Source of the DNA: Pedobacter sp. KBW06 | GTDB taxonomy: Bacteria; Bacteroidota; Bacteroidia; Sphingobacteriales; Sphingobacteriaceae | Direction: 5' to 3' | Assembly: GCF_003852525.1 (NCBI RefSeq) | Contig: NZ_QAJL01000003.1 | Span: 122,508-186,507, forward strand | Length of the DNA: 64,000 bases | Part shown: positions 63,608-64,000 of the stretch, piece by piece | Numbering within the stretch: the first letter of the stretch is position 1 | How the letters are laid out: each line of letters opens with the position of its first letter | Position numbers and translations under genes: made by a program | The notes under the pieces: model-generated | Seen by the model: only the letters and a program-made list of their open reading frames with translations | Told to the model about the DNA's origin: nothing | The model's database searches: none

Positions 63608-63644
63608 ATTACCGGAAAGGCTTTCCTCTCCCCTTTCCGGTAAT
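63608..63644. terminator. Perfect 13-bp hairpin after racemase gene
   Basis: ATTACCGGAAAGG, an 11-base loop, CCTTTCCGGTAAT. The stem is perfect, but there is no T-tract, a style seen also at 51987. It should end the racemase transcript. Confidence 0.65.
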
Positions 63645-63738
63645 CCAATGATTTGGTCAGGCACTTTACCTACCACTATATGAAATAAAAGAATACTAAT
63701 AGTTAAATAAATATTTATATTATTAAATTCAAATTACA

Positions 63739-63746
63739 TAGCTTTG
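63739..63746 (+). promoter_or_regulatory. Candidate -7 box for the 3' terminal gene
   Basis: TAGCTTTG, an exact TAnnTTTG Bacteroidota -7 box, 17 bases before the ATG at 63764. No TTG at -33 spacing is visible. Confidence 0.5.
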
Positions 63747-63763
63747 TCTAAGCAATATTTTAT

Positions 63764-64000
63764 ATGGAAGAGTTAAACGAAAACCCAACATTAGAAGCGT
63801 CTGTGGCACTTCTATTAAGGCAGAATGAGCGTACTAAAGCAATGCTAGATGGAATTGCAACTAAAGCAGATGAAAATTTCGTTAAAATTGAAGGTCGCTT
63901 AATTAAAATTGAAGCCAGACTAAACTCATTGTCTGCTGAAACTTCGAACAGTTTTACTGAAATTGGTGATCAGCTTGGTAGCATCAAAGCCGAAACTTCG
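63764..64000 (+). CDS. Uncharacterised coiled-coil protein (3' end outside window)
   Basis: 79 residues visible and open to the window edge. After a short N-terminus (MEELNENPTLEASVALLLRQN) a heptad-like pattern begins: VKIEGRLIKIEARLNSLSAE and SFTEIGDQLGSIKAETS, suggesting a coiled-coil. Similar short repetitive I-x-x-x-L registers occur in uncharacterised Bacteroidota proteins. The rest of the gene and its neighbours are beyond the window. Confidence 0.6.
   Translation, partial: MEELNENPTLEASVALLLRQNERTKAMLDGIATKADENFVKIEGRLIKIEARLNSLSAETSNSFTEIGDQLGSIKAETS

Noticed and set aside
1..64000. tRNA, rRNA, integrase or insertion-sequence elements
   Set aside because: I found no transposase or recombinase gene, no tRNA-like cloverleaf and no target-site duplications.

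Overview
The window reads as chromosome of a Bacteroidota species in the Sphingobacteriaceae, most like Pedobacter. This is inferred from a SusC/SusD outer-membrane pair, many short PAS-LuxR, AraC, Crp/Fnr and TetR regulators of Bacteroidota type, TAnnTTTG-like -7 promoter boxes, weak Shine-Dalgarno signals, DUF3667/DUF6266/DUF4386-type families, and an ECF42-type sigma factor paired with a YciI protein. I see no rRNA, tRNA, CRISPR array, insertion sequence or phage module.

Layout. 1-1.5 kb: divergent PAS-LuxR regulator (cut by the window start) and DUF3667 membrane protein around a small palindrome. 1.5-6.7 kb: SusD then SusC (minus). 6.9-8.9 kb: an exported protein made of nine 25-residue repeats, and a SAM methyltransferase. 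9.0-17.7 kb: a seven-gene plus-strand export and signalling cluster (HlyD adaptor, TolC, MacB-like ATPase, two FtsX permeases, NtrC-type regulator, histidine kinase) with a sigma-54-like promoter in front. 17.7-20.2 kb: lipoprotein, TPR protein, RBBP9-like hydrolase. 20.2-26.5 kb: a complete RND efflux operon (lipoprotein adaptor, AcrB-like pump, NodT-like outer-membrane factor) with a His-rich exported small protein upstream.

26.6-29.6 kb: unrecognised genes and a DinB-like protein. 29.6-33.5 kb: AraC/DUF6265 unit with a 16-bp direct repeat, DUF2310 zinc protein, NTF2-like protein and a second AraC regulator. 33.6-38 kb: cystathionine-gamma-synthase-family enzyme, then a TetR regulon whose identical 14-bp operators lie before the thioesterase gene and before tetR with a membrane-protein operon. 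38-45.9 kb: ABC-F ATPase, small membrane and NTF2-like proteins, an alcohol dehydrogenase reduced to its two ends, Crp/Fnr, a SUKH-like gene coupled to a broken DUF6266 gene, VOC and AraC genes. 46.1-52.0 kb is one giant gene (1969 residues) ending in a HEIGH metallopeptidase-like domain, the most unusual object here. 52-64 kb: NudK unit, Crp/Fnr, an SDR that lacks its catalytic Tyr and Lys, a YciI/ECF42/old-yellow-enzyme operon, START-domain protein, lipoprotein, MocR regulator divergent from an Asp/Glu racemase, and a 3' partial coiled-coil protein.

Functional themes are export and efflux (two independent systems), one-gene regulators beside their likely targets with visible operators, and several decayed genes. 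Many transcription units end in long perfect hairpins, often without a T-tract.
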